Of a DNA stretch of 64,000 bases, positions 42,653 through 51,695 are shown piece after piece. Source of the stretch: Rosa chinensis (lineage: Eukaryota > Streptophyta > Magnoliopsida > Rosales > Rosaceae); the NCBI RefSeq assembly GCF_002994745.2, contig NC_037092.1, forward strand, positions 4,888,501 to 4,952,500. The letters are read 5' to 3'. A program made the translations under genes and the position numbers. Every line of letters begins with the position of its first letter. Within the stretch, counting starts at the first letter, position 1. The notes below the pieces were generated by a model. It searched no databases and was not told the origin of the DNA. It saw only the letters and a list, made by a program, of their open reading frames with translations.

Positions 42653-45475
42653 ATGAACTTGAACAGTGTCTTGATGCTAACTGGAACCAACTATAGAGCT
42701 TGGCTAGATTCTGTAGAGAACTATATGGGAATGCATGAGAACATAGACTATTGCTTCACTGAGGATAAACCTGAAGAGTTAACTGAAAAGAGCACTAAGA
42801 AGGAAACTGATCTTTACAAGAAGTGGCATAGATCCAATAGAATGGCTAAGAACCTCATTCGTACCTCTATGTCCAAGACTGTCAGAGGAAGTATAGAAGA
42901 ACCTGAGCTAGCATCAGATTTTTTGGAACTCATAGGTGCTAAGTTTAAAGAAAGTGAAAAGGCAGAAGCTGCTAGGCTAACCAAGGAGTTTCATGATTTG
43001 AAGTACATGGGTTCAGGGGGAGTTAGAGAGCATATTATGAAGATGATCAATATAAATGGCAGACTCAGGGAGCTCTTGATGGGGGTTAGGGATGAGCAGG
43101 TAGTGCATTATGCACTACATTCCTTGCCTAACAGTTTTAGTCATCTTAGGACCAGTTACAACTCTCAAAAGGGAAACTGGACTCTAGATGAACTTATATC
43201 CATCTGTGTGGATGAAGAATCTAGGATCAAGGAAGAAAAGGAACCTGCTACAACCATTAACCTCATTGAGAAGCCTAAAAGGAAAAAGCCCCAAAATAAG
43301 CTCAAGCCTATCAAAGCCATAACTAAGAGTTCAACAGCTGCAGTGGCCAAGGAAAATAGGCCATTTAGGTTCAAGTGCTACTTTTGCAAAAGAGTAGGAC
43401 ACATGAAAAAGGACTGCACTGGCTATAAAAATTGGTTAGCCAAAAAGGGTAAGATTTTTTCTAATACAGTTTTTTCTTTAGAAATTAATCTTATAAATGT
43501 TGAACCACAGTCTTGGTGGATAGATTCAGGCTCACCTATTCATATTACTAATTCTTTGCAGGGATTCATAAGGAGGAGAATCCCAAAAAGTGATGAAGTG
43601 AACCTGTGTGTAGGCAATGGCATGAGAGTGGCAGTCAAGGCTATTGGAACCTTAAAGCTCGATTTAGGATTAGGAAAATTGTTAGTTTTGGACAATGTCT
43701 TTTATGTACCTTCCATGAGAAGGAATTTGGTTTCGGTTTCTCTTTTAGTAAAATCTGGTTGTAGACTTGTTATGGATAGTAATGGAATTTTTATTTCGAA
43801 AAATTCTGTTCAAATTGGTTCTGGTGTTATTATGAATGATTATTTACAGTTAAATTGTTCAATGGCTCAACAAGAAATTTTACTTGTTGAAAATAACACA
43901 AACAGTACTAACACTTTAACAGGTGTTAAAAGAACCAAACTAAATGAAAAGTCTGCATTTTTATGGCATAGAAGACTCGGCCATGTTTCAAAAGAGAGAC
44001 TGAAAATTTTGGTGAAAAACAACATCCTAAATGAACTTGATTTTTCTGATCTAACAGACTGTGTTGAATGCTTTAAGGGAAAAATAACTAATACTAGAAA
44101 GAAGACTGCATATAGAAGCCAAAATTTATTAGAACTCATACACACTGATATATGTGGACCATTTAGGCATCAAACTATCTGTGGGAATGTGTATTTTATC
44201 ACATTCATTGATGACTTTTCTAGATACAGTTATATTTATCTACTTTCAGAAAAGGCACAAGCATTGAAAGCCTTTCAAATCTTTAAGTCTGAGGTAGAAA
44301 ATCAACTAGAAAAGAAAATCAAAACAGTGAGGTCAGATAGAGGGGGAGAGTTCTATGGAAAGTACACTGAATCCGGCCAACAAAAGGGTCCATTTGCCTT
44401 GTTTTTGCAAGACAATGGAATTAAAGCTCAATACACAACACCCTATAATCCACAACAGAATGGTGTTGCAGAGAGAAAGAATAGGACTCTTTTGAACATG
44501 GTTAGATGCATGATGTGTACGACTGGTTTGCCTAAATTTCTGTGGGGTGAGGCTTTAAAAACTGCAAATTATATTTGCAACAGGACACCTAGCAAAGTCA
44601 TAGAAAATACTGCTTTTGAGCTTTGGTGTGGCAGGAAACCTAGTCTTCATCACTGTCATGTTTGGGGATGTCATGCAGAAGCTAGGATTTATAATCCAAG
44701 CTTGAATAAACTTGACCCCAAAACTGTTAGTTGCTATTTTATAGGTTATCCAGATAAATCTAAAGGCTATAAATTATATTCTGCTCATCATTCACCTAGA
44801 ATTTTTGAAACACATCAAGTAAAGTTTCTAAGTGAAAAAGTTCACAATACAAACCTTGAGGATTTAACCTCAGATTTTGAGGAAATTGTGTCAGATGAGA
44901 ATATAAGTGTAGCATTGCCTTTAGAACAAGATGTAACTGATCATGTCACTGGTCACGTAACTGACCATGTCACTGACCAAGTAACTGTACCTGGTCGAGT
45001 AACTGGCCAAGTAACTGACCATGTCACTGACCAAGTCACTGACCAAGTCACTGACCATGTCACTGACCATGTAACTACCCAAGTAACTGTGCCTGGTCAA
45101 GTCACTGCCCATGTCACTGACCATGTAACTACCCAAGTAACTGTGCCTGGTCAAGTCACTGCCCATGTCACTGACCATGTCACTGACCATGTCACTGACC
45201 ATGTCACTGCCCATGTCACTGACCAAGTAACTGACCACGTAACTGGTCAAGTAACTGAACCTCAAAATCATCCAGTGGCTCAACCTAGAAGATCACAGAG
45301 AGCAAGAAAACCAACTTATGGGGGGAAGAGAGTGACTACATTGTTTATCTACAAGAAGCAGAAATTGAAATGGACTGTGCAGAGGACAATGATCCAACTA
45401 CATTTAATCAGGCCATTGAAAGTAATGAATCTCATCAATGGCAGCAAGCAATGGAAGCAGAAATTAATTCCATGA
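42653..45475 (+). CDS. Copia gag-protease-integrase polyprotein (first part)
   Basis: The frame opens at 42626. The ATG at 42653 (MNLNSVLMLTGTNYRAW) is the likelier start because CTCCTTAG just before it looks like a splice acceptor. From 42626, the gag domain covers about residues 10-220. The zinc knuckle CYFCKRVGHMKKDC is near 251-264 and the protease D-S-G (WWIDSGSPIHITN) near 297-309. The pre-integrase HHCC part begins WHRRLGHVSKE. The integrase has DICGPF, FIDDFSRY, RSDRGGEF and NGVAERKNRTL. Residues about 769-879 are VTDH/VTDQ repeats, followed by the RRSQRARKPTYG motif that normally leads into RT. After that the frame is lost and ends at 45475 in meaningless sequence. Confidence 0.93.
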   Translation: MNLNSVLMLTGTNYRAWLDSVENYMGMHENIDYCFTEDKPEELTEKSTKKETDLYKKWHRSNRMAKNLIRTSMSKTVRGSIEEPELASDFLELIGAKFKESEKAEAARLTKEFHDLKYMGSGGVREHIMKMININGRLRELLMGVRDEQVVHYALHSLPNSFSHLRTSYNSQKGNWTLDELISICVDEESRIKEEKEPATTINLIEKPKRKKPQNKLKPIKAITKSSTAAVAKENRPFRFKCYFCKRVGHMKKDCTGYKNWLAKKGKIFSNTVFSLEINLINVEPQSWWIDSGSPIHITNSLQGFIRRRIPKSDEVNLCVGNGMRVAVKAIGTLKLDLGLGKLLVLDNVFYVPSMRRNLVSVSLLVKSGCRLVMDSNGIFISKNSVQIGSGVIMNDYLQLNCSMAQQEILLVENNTNSTNTLTGVKRTKLNEKSAFLWHRRLGHVSKERLKILVKNNILNELDFSDLTDCVECFKGKITNTRKKTAYRSQNLLELIHTDICGPFRHQTICGNVYFITFIDDFSRYSYIYLLSEKAQALKAFQIFKSEVENQLEKKIKTVRSDRGGEFYGKYTESGQQKGPFALFLQDNGIKAQYTTPYNPQQNGVAERKNRTLLNMVRCMMCTTGLPKFLWGEALKTANYICNRTPSKVIENTAFELWCGRKPSLHHCHVWGCHAEARIYNPSLNKLDPKTVSCYFIGYPDKSKGYKLYSAHHSPRIFETHQVKFLSEKVHNTNLEDLTSDFEEIVSDENISVALPLEQDVTDHVTGHVTDHVTDQVTVPGRVTGQVTDHVTDQVTDQVTDHVTDHVTTQVTVPGQVTAHVTDHVTTQVTVPGQVTAHVTDHVTDHVTDHVTAHVTDQVTDHVTGQVTEPQNHPVAQPRRSQRARKPTYGGKRVTTLFIYKKQKLKWTVQRTMIQLHLIRPLKVMNLINGSKQWKQKLIP
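44930..45262 (+). repeat. 12-bp repeat array 3 (coding spacer between integrase and RT)
   Basis: About 27 copies of GTNACTGACCAN encode V-T-(D/G/A/V/T)-(H/Q) units, here in frame. Larger 60-bp blocks containing GTGCCTGG are also duplicated. It is the same unit as in leader arrays 1 and 2. Confidence 0.95.
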
Positions 45476-47016
45476 GTCAAAATGCAGTTTGGGAATTAGT
45501 TGAACCTGACCCCAACCAGAAGCCTATAGGTTGTAAATGGGTTTTCAAAATCAAAAGAGATGCAAATGGCAATGTAGAGAGACATAAAGCAAGATTAGTT
45601 GCCAAAGGTTTTACACAGAAGGAGGGCATTGATTTTACTGAGACTTTTTCTCCAGTTTCTACAAAAGACTCGTTTAGGATAATCATGGCTTTAGTGGCTC
45701 ATTTTGATATGGAGCTGCACCAGATGGATGTTAAAACAGCTTTCTTGAATGGCGAACTAGATGAAGTGATTTATATGAGGCAGCCAGAAGGGTTTGTACA
45801 AGCTGGAAGTGAAAACTTAGTGTGTAAGTTAAGAAAATCAATTTATGGCCTAAAACAAGCTTCTAGACAGTGGTACAAGAAATTTGATTCTGTGATTTCT
45901 ACTTTTGGATTTACAGAAAATCTTGTTGATGAGTGTGTTTATTTGAAGACTGTTGGGAACAATTTTATTTTTCTGGTACTCTATGTGGATGATATACTTT
46001 TGGCTAGCAGTAACATTAAATTGCTTAAAGATACCAAGAGTTTTCTGTCAAGGAATTTTGACATGAAAGACTTAGGAGAAGCATCCTATGTACTAGGTAT
46101 TGAGATTAAAAGAGATAGGGCACAGAGACTACTTGGTTTGTCTCAACAGAATTATGTTACCAAAATTTTAAAGAGATTTGGTATGGAGAAGTGTGCAGCT
46201 GGAGAAGTTCCCATGTCCAAAGGAGATAAGTTAACCAAGAAGCAAAGTCCCAATAGTGATGTTGAGAAAGAAAATATGGAGTCAAAGCCTTATGCCAGAC
46301 TTGTAGGAAGTCTCATGTATGCACAAGTCTGCACTAGGCCGGATTTGTCTTTTGCAGTAGGGATTTTGTCTAGATTCCAATCTAATCCAGGCCATGAACA
46401 TTGGGTAGCTGGGAAGAAAGTGTTGAGATACCTGCAGAGAACTAAAAGCCACATGCTAGTTTATAGGCAAGTGGAGGATCTGAAACTCATTGGATTCTCA
46501 GACTCGGATTTTGCAGGGAATTATCCAGACTCCAAGAAGTCCACTTGTGGATATGTGTTCATGCTTGCAGGAGGTGCTATTGCTTGGAAAACCATGAAAC
46601 AAACACTTGTTTCAACTTCTACTATGCAAGCCGAATTTATTGCAGTATATGAAACTGTGTGTGAAGGACTTTGGATTAGGAATTTTCTCATGCAGACCAA
46701 AGTATTGAGTCACATTGTGGCTGGAACACTTGTGATTTATTGTGACAATGAGGCTGCAGTTTTCTTTAGCAAGAACAGTAAAAGGTCAAATAATTCCAAG
46801 CATATTGATCTAAAGTATTACAGTGTTAGAGAAAGAGTAAAGCATGGTGAAATAGCTGTTTTGAGTATTGACACAAATTCACAGCTAGCAGATCCTTTCA
46901 CCAAGGCATTGTCAGTAGCAGCATTCCAGAAACATACAGCAAGCATTGGAATTTTAGCTAATTTAGATGCTAAGATCAGTAGAGAGTTAGTCCAGTTGGA
47001 GCATTTAAAATTCTAA
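45331..47016 (+). CDS. Copia RT-RNase H (second part, shifted frame)
   Basis: This continues the polyprotein in the other frame. SDYIVYLQEAEIEMD near 45331-45375 fits directly behind the spacer of the first part, so one lost or gained base in the G run separates the two. An internal ATG lies at 45370. RT motifs are GCKWVFKIKRDANG, RLVAKGFTQKEGIDF, HQMDVKTAFLNGEL, YGLKQASRQWYKKF and LYVDDILLAS. RNase H has GFSDSDFAGNYPDSKKSTCG, STMQAEFIAV, YCDNEAA and the closing QLADPFTKAL. It ends at 47014-47016. Without repair of the frame the element cannot make a full polyprotein from one start. Confidence 0.92.
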   Translation, partial: SDYIVYLQEAEIEMDCAEDNDPTTFNQAIESNESHQWQQAMEAEINSMSQNAVWELVEPDPNQKPIGCKWVFKIKRDANGNVERHKARLVAKGFTQKEGIDFTETFSPVSTKDSFRIIMALVAHFDMELHQMDVKTAFLNGELDEVIYMRQPEGFVQAGSENLVCKLRKSIYGLKQASRQWYKKFDSVISTFGFTENLVDECVYLKTVGNNFIFLVLYVDDILLASSNIKLLKDTKSFLSRNFDMKDLGEASYVLGIEIKRDRAQRLLGLSQQNYVTKILKRFGMEKCAAGEVPMSKGDKLTKKQSPNSDVEKENMESKPYARLVGSLMYAQVCTRPDLSFAVGILSRFQSNPGHEHWVAGKKVLRYLQRTKSHMLVYRQVEDLKLIGFSDSDFAGNYPDSKKSTCGYVFMLAGGAIAWKTMKQTLVSTSTMQAEFIAVYETVCEGLWIRNFLMQTKVLSHIVAGTLVIYCDNEAAVFFSKNSKRSNNSKHIDLKYYSVRERVKHGEIAVLSIDTNSQLADPFTKALSVAAFQKHTASIGILANLDAKISRELVQLEHLKF

Positions 47017-47589
47017 GGTTTTTTGAGTTCTTGTGTTTTAGTTGTGATCTTTTTATTTTTGTTTATCACAACTTATTTGTAATGACAGTTTTGATTATCA
47101 ATAAAATTTTGAGGTATTTCCAGTTATGATTTTGCTGCAGCTTTATTGTTTTGTTTTGGAATTTATCATCTTGTTTTGAATATCATACTTGCTATCAGAT
47201 GGCTTAAATCATGTATAGCATGATGCTAAGGTTCAAGCAATAATTTTAAGCCATCAGTGTTCAGTAAATTTGCTTGAGTTTCTGGTTTTAGAAACATAAA
47301 GTAGGACCTAATATATGTTTACTTGTTGATACACATTAACATATATTGTATCACTTCTGGTTTGACATATGTGGATTGCAGGAGCTTGTGTTTGTGGTTT
47401 TGAAACTCTGCATTTTTGTTAAAATGTATACTGTTTCTTGCTCTGCATAAGTAACTGTGATCTGACCATGTTGGAATGGATTTTCGATTTAAGTTTGTTA
47501 TCTGGCGCGCACTTCAGTAAGTTAAGTAGGTTTTGATGTTCTCTGGTGCAAATCATCGAGCATGATATGTGTGAGTCCAAGGGGGAGAT
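47017..47589 (+). other. Copia 3' untranslated region with polypurine tract
   Basis: About 570 bases lie between the RNase H stop and the 3' LTR. It ends with the purine tract GGGGGAGAT (47581-47589). Confidence 0.8.
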
Positions 47590-48065
47590 TGTAAGATCAA
47601 ATATGGACATAACACATATCATCATAAAGTAATTGATGATTAGCTTAATATCAATCCTAGTTTAACATGGATACAAACAGTAAATCAATACTAGTGACTT
47701 AATGAATAGTGTATCAATTCATTAAGGATAGTAATCTATTGCTTAGTCTACAAGGAAGGCTACAAGTTGTGATACATTAAGAATCTAACTAGGAAACCTA
47801 AACCGATATGGATAGCTTTAATGGGAAGCTTCTTGAGGTTTAAGTTACCTATATATACAGATGAATTGGTCCCTGATTACTACCGACGTTTTGCATATTG
47901 TTCTGTCCATTGAGAAGCAAGTTGGTAAGTAACAGAAGGCTATATTCAGTGTTCGTGTTTGCAGTTGCATAAGATGGAATCCATGCCAGTAATTGCTGAA
48001 GGTAAGCCTTAATCCCTTTTATGATTGTGTGCATATGTTGTGAGCATGTATATGGTCATTTTACA
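47590..48065 (+). repeat. 3' LTR of the young Copia element
   Basis: It is 476 bp and by eye identical to the 5' LTR. It is followed by the target duplication GAACA. Confidence 0.95.
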
Positions 48066-48070
48066 GAACA

Positions 48071-48695
48071 TATATTAACAACACAATGTTTTGGCAATTA
48101 CTTTACAACCAAAACATTCTGTCGGGACTAGAAGCAAAGAATAGTTTGGAACCAGTGGCCATAAAATATGGGGAAACGAATCCCTGTAATGATCCGGAAG
48201 TAGTCCAAAGTATACATGTATATCCAAAAGAATCTTCCATCACATTCTGTCAGTCACTTCTTGCTGTACAAGACCCCATTTTCTGTCATCTTTCCTTATA
48301 TCACAAAGCACTGAGAGTGCCCCAAAATTCAATCAAATTAATTTGTTTGTGGGTTTCAACAAGCTAATTAAAGAAAATGAAAGAGCAAAACTGCAAGATT
48401 ATAGTTACAAAATGGACAAATCTTAATTAGTAGCCTTGAAGCTGAAGCTTCAAAAAGTCAGCTTCAAACAGTCTACATCTCTCTGTGTAGAAATTACGAG
48501 ATTGAGAGAGAGTGAAATAAATGAAGTACCAGAAAATCATGATCACCTGAAGATCAAGATCATAGCACAAAATACATAATTGAAAATGACATAGAAAGAG
48601 ACTGTTTAATACACACCCAACCCAATTCAAAGAGAAAAATTAACCTCTATAGATACCCACTAACTAATTAAAATGGTTAAGTAAATAATATTCCT
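48071..48695. other. Spacer and 3' region of the Dof gene
   Basis: No gene recognised apart from the likely 3' UTR of the Dof gene on the minus strand. Confidence 0.5.
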
Positions 48696-49583
48696 TTACG
48701 GGTTCATATCAGAATCATCCCAAGGCACATTGAGATCAGTAGAAACAAGGGTTTCAATGTCCTCCCAATTCCAGTCGTTTGATGTGTACATGCCGACGCT
48801 TGAATTATTAGCCTGCGGGATTGTGATGGTTGTTGAGGGCATGATGCTGGTGATGGTTGGCTCCTCCATGGATTTGAATTCTTGGGGGTAGTTGCAAACA
48901 TTTGGGGATTGAAAAGATGTTGAAATTGCGTCAAAGGAACTTGAAGTACTTGAGCTTGAGAAGGGAAAGCTCAGTACTTGGGCTCTACCAGCTTGAAGAA
49001 AGTTAAAAGGCATAGTAGTACTACTTAAACCTGATGACGATGAAAATATATGGTTGTCCAATTCACTTGAGGTGATTAAATTCTGTTGAGGAAGAAGAAC
49101 TCCCGTATGCGAGTTGAGCCTTTGCTCTCCATCAATTGCCAAGTGGCTGTTAAGCCTTTGCACACCGTCGGTTCGATCAAATACCAAGTTGGTATTATTG
49201 ACCCTAGTCGTCGTGGCAATAGTACAAGCACCATTTGTGGTGGTTTTGGCGGCGGAGGCACTAGAGTTCGGTTTCCTGGTGCGCTTGTTTTTCCGACCGT
49301 GGCCACCAACAGGGACGTTTCTGAGCGTTCCACCGTTGGTCCAGTGCCTCTTGCAAGCTCTGCAGAAGTGCCTAGGCTGAGTCTTGTTGTAGTTGTTGTA
49401 GTAACAGAACTTTGTGTTTGTTGATTCACACCTCGGACACTTCAACTGCTCCGATTGCTCCTGGCTTTGTTGCTGTTGCCGCCTCGCCACAGGCGGTTTT
49501 GGCAGCTCAAAGCTTTGTGCTTGCAACAAGGTCTGGCTCCAATCCAAGCCATCACTACTAACCTGCTTTGTACTCAATCCCAT
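48696..49583 (-). CDS. Dof zinc finger transcription factor
   Basis: It encodes 295 residues. The Dof domain (about residues 47-101) has C49-X2-C52-X21-C74-X2-C77: [20 protein letters not shown], then [17 protein letters not shown], then [11 protein letters not shown]. Dof proteins bind AAAG-core promoter sites in plant nuclei. The basic tail KNKRTRK after the finger can serve as a nuclear signal. The rest is Ser/Thr/Asn-rich, and a C-terminal acidic/aromatic end ([20 protein letters not shown]) resembles an activation region. The start [15 protein letters not shown] matches a common Dof first-exon beginning. Single exon in this view, though an intron in the leader is possible. The subgroup cannot be fixed by eye. 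Confidence 0.95.
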   Translation of the reverse strand: MGLSTKQVSSDGLDWSQTLLQAQSFELPKPPVARRQQQQSQEQSEQLKCPRCESTNTKFCYYNNYNKTQPRHFCRACKRHWTNGGTLRNVPVGGHGRKNKRTRKPNSSASAAKTTTNGACTIATTTRVNNTNLVFDRTDGVQRLNSHLAIDGEQRLNSHTGVLLPQQNLITSSELDNHIFSSSSGLSSTTMPFNFLQAGRAQVLSFPFSSSSTSSSFDAISTSFQSPNVCNYPQEFKSMEEPTITSIMPSTTITIPQANNSSVGMYTSNDWNWEDIETLVSTDLNVPWDDSDMNP

Positions 49584-50580
49584 CTCCTAAATCAAATACC
49601 TTGATCAAAACCTGAAACTGATGACGATCCCTTAAGATGGATGATCTAATTAAGCGAATACCCTTTTTGATTTGTGATCTAGATGAAGAATTCTAGCCCT
49701 TGGAACGAGGGAGGAGAAGAGAAAGCAATCGGAAGAGGACGAGGATGTTGCTTATAAGCCAGAGAGTTTCAGGTGCTGCAATGAAATGGCCAGGAAGCTG
49801 ATGGGAAGTGAGGAGCATATCTTTATGTAAAAGGAATATTAGTGTTTAATAACACAGGAATATATAAGAGAGATGGTGATGATGATCAGAAATTTCTTGT
49901 GAAGCTTTTGTATGGTCCAAGATAGTTTGTGATTGATGTATGTGGGGTTTGGTACTACTGGTGAAGATGAGGTGGTGGCTGGCAACCCTATTAGAATTAT
50001 GCAAACTTATAGGTGACAATCAATAGTAGCATGCTCCCACAATTTTATAGAGAAAAAGAGGAAGGTACTTAAGTAATAAGAGAAGAACCAACGTGGAGAA
50101 GAAGGATGGGAAATGGGAAAGAGAATTACTTAACCATGAAGGTGATGGTGGGTTGGTGACTTGGTGACATGTGGCTACTTCATCACCATTGATAGTGCTT
50201 TGTAGTGTTGGATGTGTAAAAAGAACATGTACTGCGTGTATCGTTTCTCCCTTGTGTTAAACTTCCTTCATCGTAAACAGCAGTGACTAATCTCAAAGTT
50301 CATTATACTTCAGATGATTACATGTGGCCCATCACAAAAGTAATTTCAAAATTATCATATTTCAACTTTTAACATACCGTAAAATGAGAATATTATGTTC
50401 TTATTTCACGAAATTTTGCATTGTCGTTATATTTATTATGAATATTATTCTATTCATGATTAAATACATTGTTGAAGTAAAATTATGCATATCATGTTAA
50501 TAAGACGACAATTTTTCAACGAAATAATATTATGTGATGTCTTGGGATATATACACAAAATATTTTAGGTTTCCATTCCA
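49584..50580. other. Upstream region of the Dof gene
   Basis: Probable leader and promoter of the Dof gene; GA-rich stretches on the plus strand at about 49690-49760 correspond to a CT-rich leader on the minus strand. Nothing else recognised. Confidence 0.5.
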
Positions 50581-50589
50581 TTAGCGATT

Positions 50590-51686
50590 GGCAAAAAATC
50601 ACAAATAGTCACTGAGTTATGACTCATTCGACACTTAACTCACTGTATTTTTAACAATATCATTTAAGTCACTCATTTTTACATCAATCTTTCACTTAAC
50701 TCACTGCCGTTAATTGTACCGTTAAAATTGAGGGTATATTTGTCAAAACGCTTAAAAATACATTTTTAACTTTCTAAAAAAAAATCTAAATTTATTAGAT
50801 TTTTTTTCAATTTTTTTTTAGTTTCTGAAATTTCTAATAAAAAGAATTTTAATTTAATTTAAATATATAATTTGAAATTTTTTTTTTAAAGTTAGAAATG
50901 CATTTTTTTAGTGTTTAGACAAATATACCTTTAATTTTAATGACTTTTAACAGTAGAATTAACGACAATGAGTTAAGTGAAAGACAGATGTAAAAGTGAG
51001 TTAAATGATATTGTTGAAAATATAGTGAGTTAAATGCAGTGTTACCTGGATCGCGGGTCATTGCGGAACGGGTACGCAGTACGGGTACGCGGTACGCCAA
51101 TCTCTATAGAACGCGGTACGCTAATATATATTAGCTAAAATTTTTAATTAAAAATAAATTACATATGATAAATATAATTATAAAAAAAAAAAATAGATAC
51201 CATACTATAAATAAAAATCAGGACTCCTAAACATAATTTTAATTGCGTATTTGGAAACATAACTTTTTTACGTAAATATCCCTTATACATATACTATGAA
51301 AACCACATAAATTTAAAAGGGTAAACAAGTAAAATTAGATATTAGAAGTTATAAAGAATTAGGTTTAAAATCTTTTAGATATTAGCATTTTTTTCTTATT
51401 GGAATAGTCGTCATAAGAAAAAGAAAAGAAGATGAACAGCCCAACCAATCTGTTGCAGAAGTCTAGGAATGGACGAAGTCTAGAAACAAGCGCACCAGAG
51501 CTGATGCAGAAGATGGGACCGCCGAGTAAATATGGGATCGCTGGAGTCACCGATCTGGTTCGTGATCGTACTGCGTTTTGGGTCGTGCGACCGGGTTCGC
51601 GGGTCGCCGGCAAACTGAGCGATCCCGACATCTCTGGTTAAATGTCAAATGAATCATAACTCAACGACCATTTGTGATATTTTCTG
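50590..51686. mobile_element. MULE-like TIR element interrupted by a hAT element
   Basis: The left end (GGCAAAAAATCACAAATAGT) and the inverted right end (CAGAAAATATCACAAATGGT as reverse complement) extend with clear similarity into about 150 bp of TIR containing GAGTTATGA and CACTTAACTCACTG-type motifs. The target duplication is 9 bp, TTAGCGATT (50581-50589) against TTAGCGATA (51687-51695). No coding capacity. Confidence 0.82.
51037..51636. mobile_element. Small hAT element (600 bp)
   Basis: A perfect 8-bp target duplication GTTAAATG lies at 51029-51036 and 51637-51644. Ends are CAGTGTTACCTGGATCGC and, inverted, CAGAGATGTCGGGATCGC. The ends are GC-rich with several GGTACGC/GCGGGT repeats and the middle is AT-rich. 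It is non-autonomous and inserted into the right TIR of the MULE-like element. Confidence 0.85.
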
Positions 51687-51695
51687 TTAGCGATA

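Larger units (their letters stand above)
40891..48065 (+). mobile_element. Young Copia LTR retrotransposon, nearly intact
   Basis: The LTRs (40891-41366 and 47590-48065, 476 bp each) appear identical by eye. The target duplication GAACA lies at 40886-40890 and 48066-48070. A tRNA-iMet primer site and a polypurine tract are in place. All Copia domains (gag, zinc knuckle, protease, integrase, RT, RNase H) are present. They are split between two overlapping frames by a single shift in a G run near 45320-45326. The unusual 12-bp VTD(H/Q) repeat occurs in the leader and in the coding spacer. The insertion is very recent. Confidence 0.96.

Noticed and set aside
44930..45262. Regular repeats resembling a CRISPR array
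   Set aside because: The 12-bp units are contiguous with no unique spacers, lie in frame in a Copia polyprotein, and the genome is a plant.
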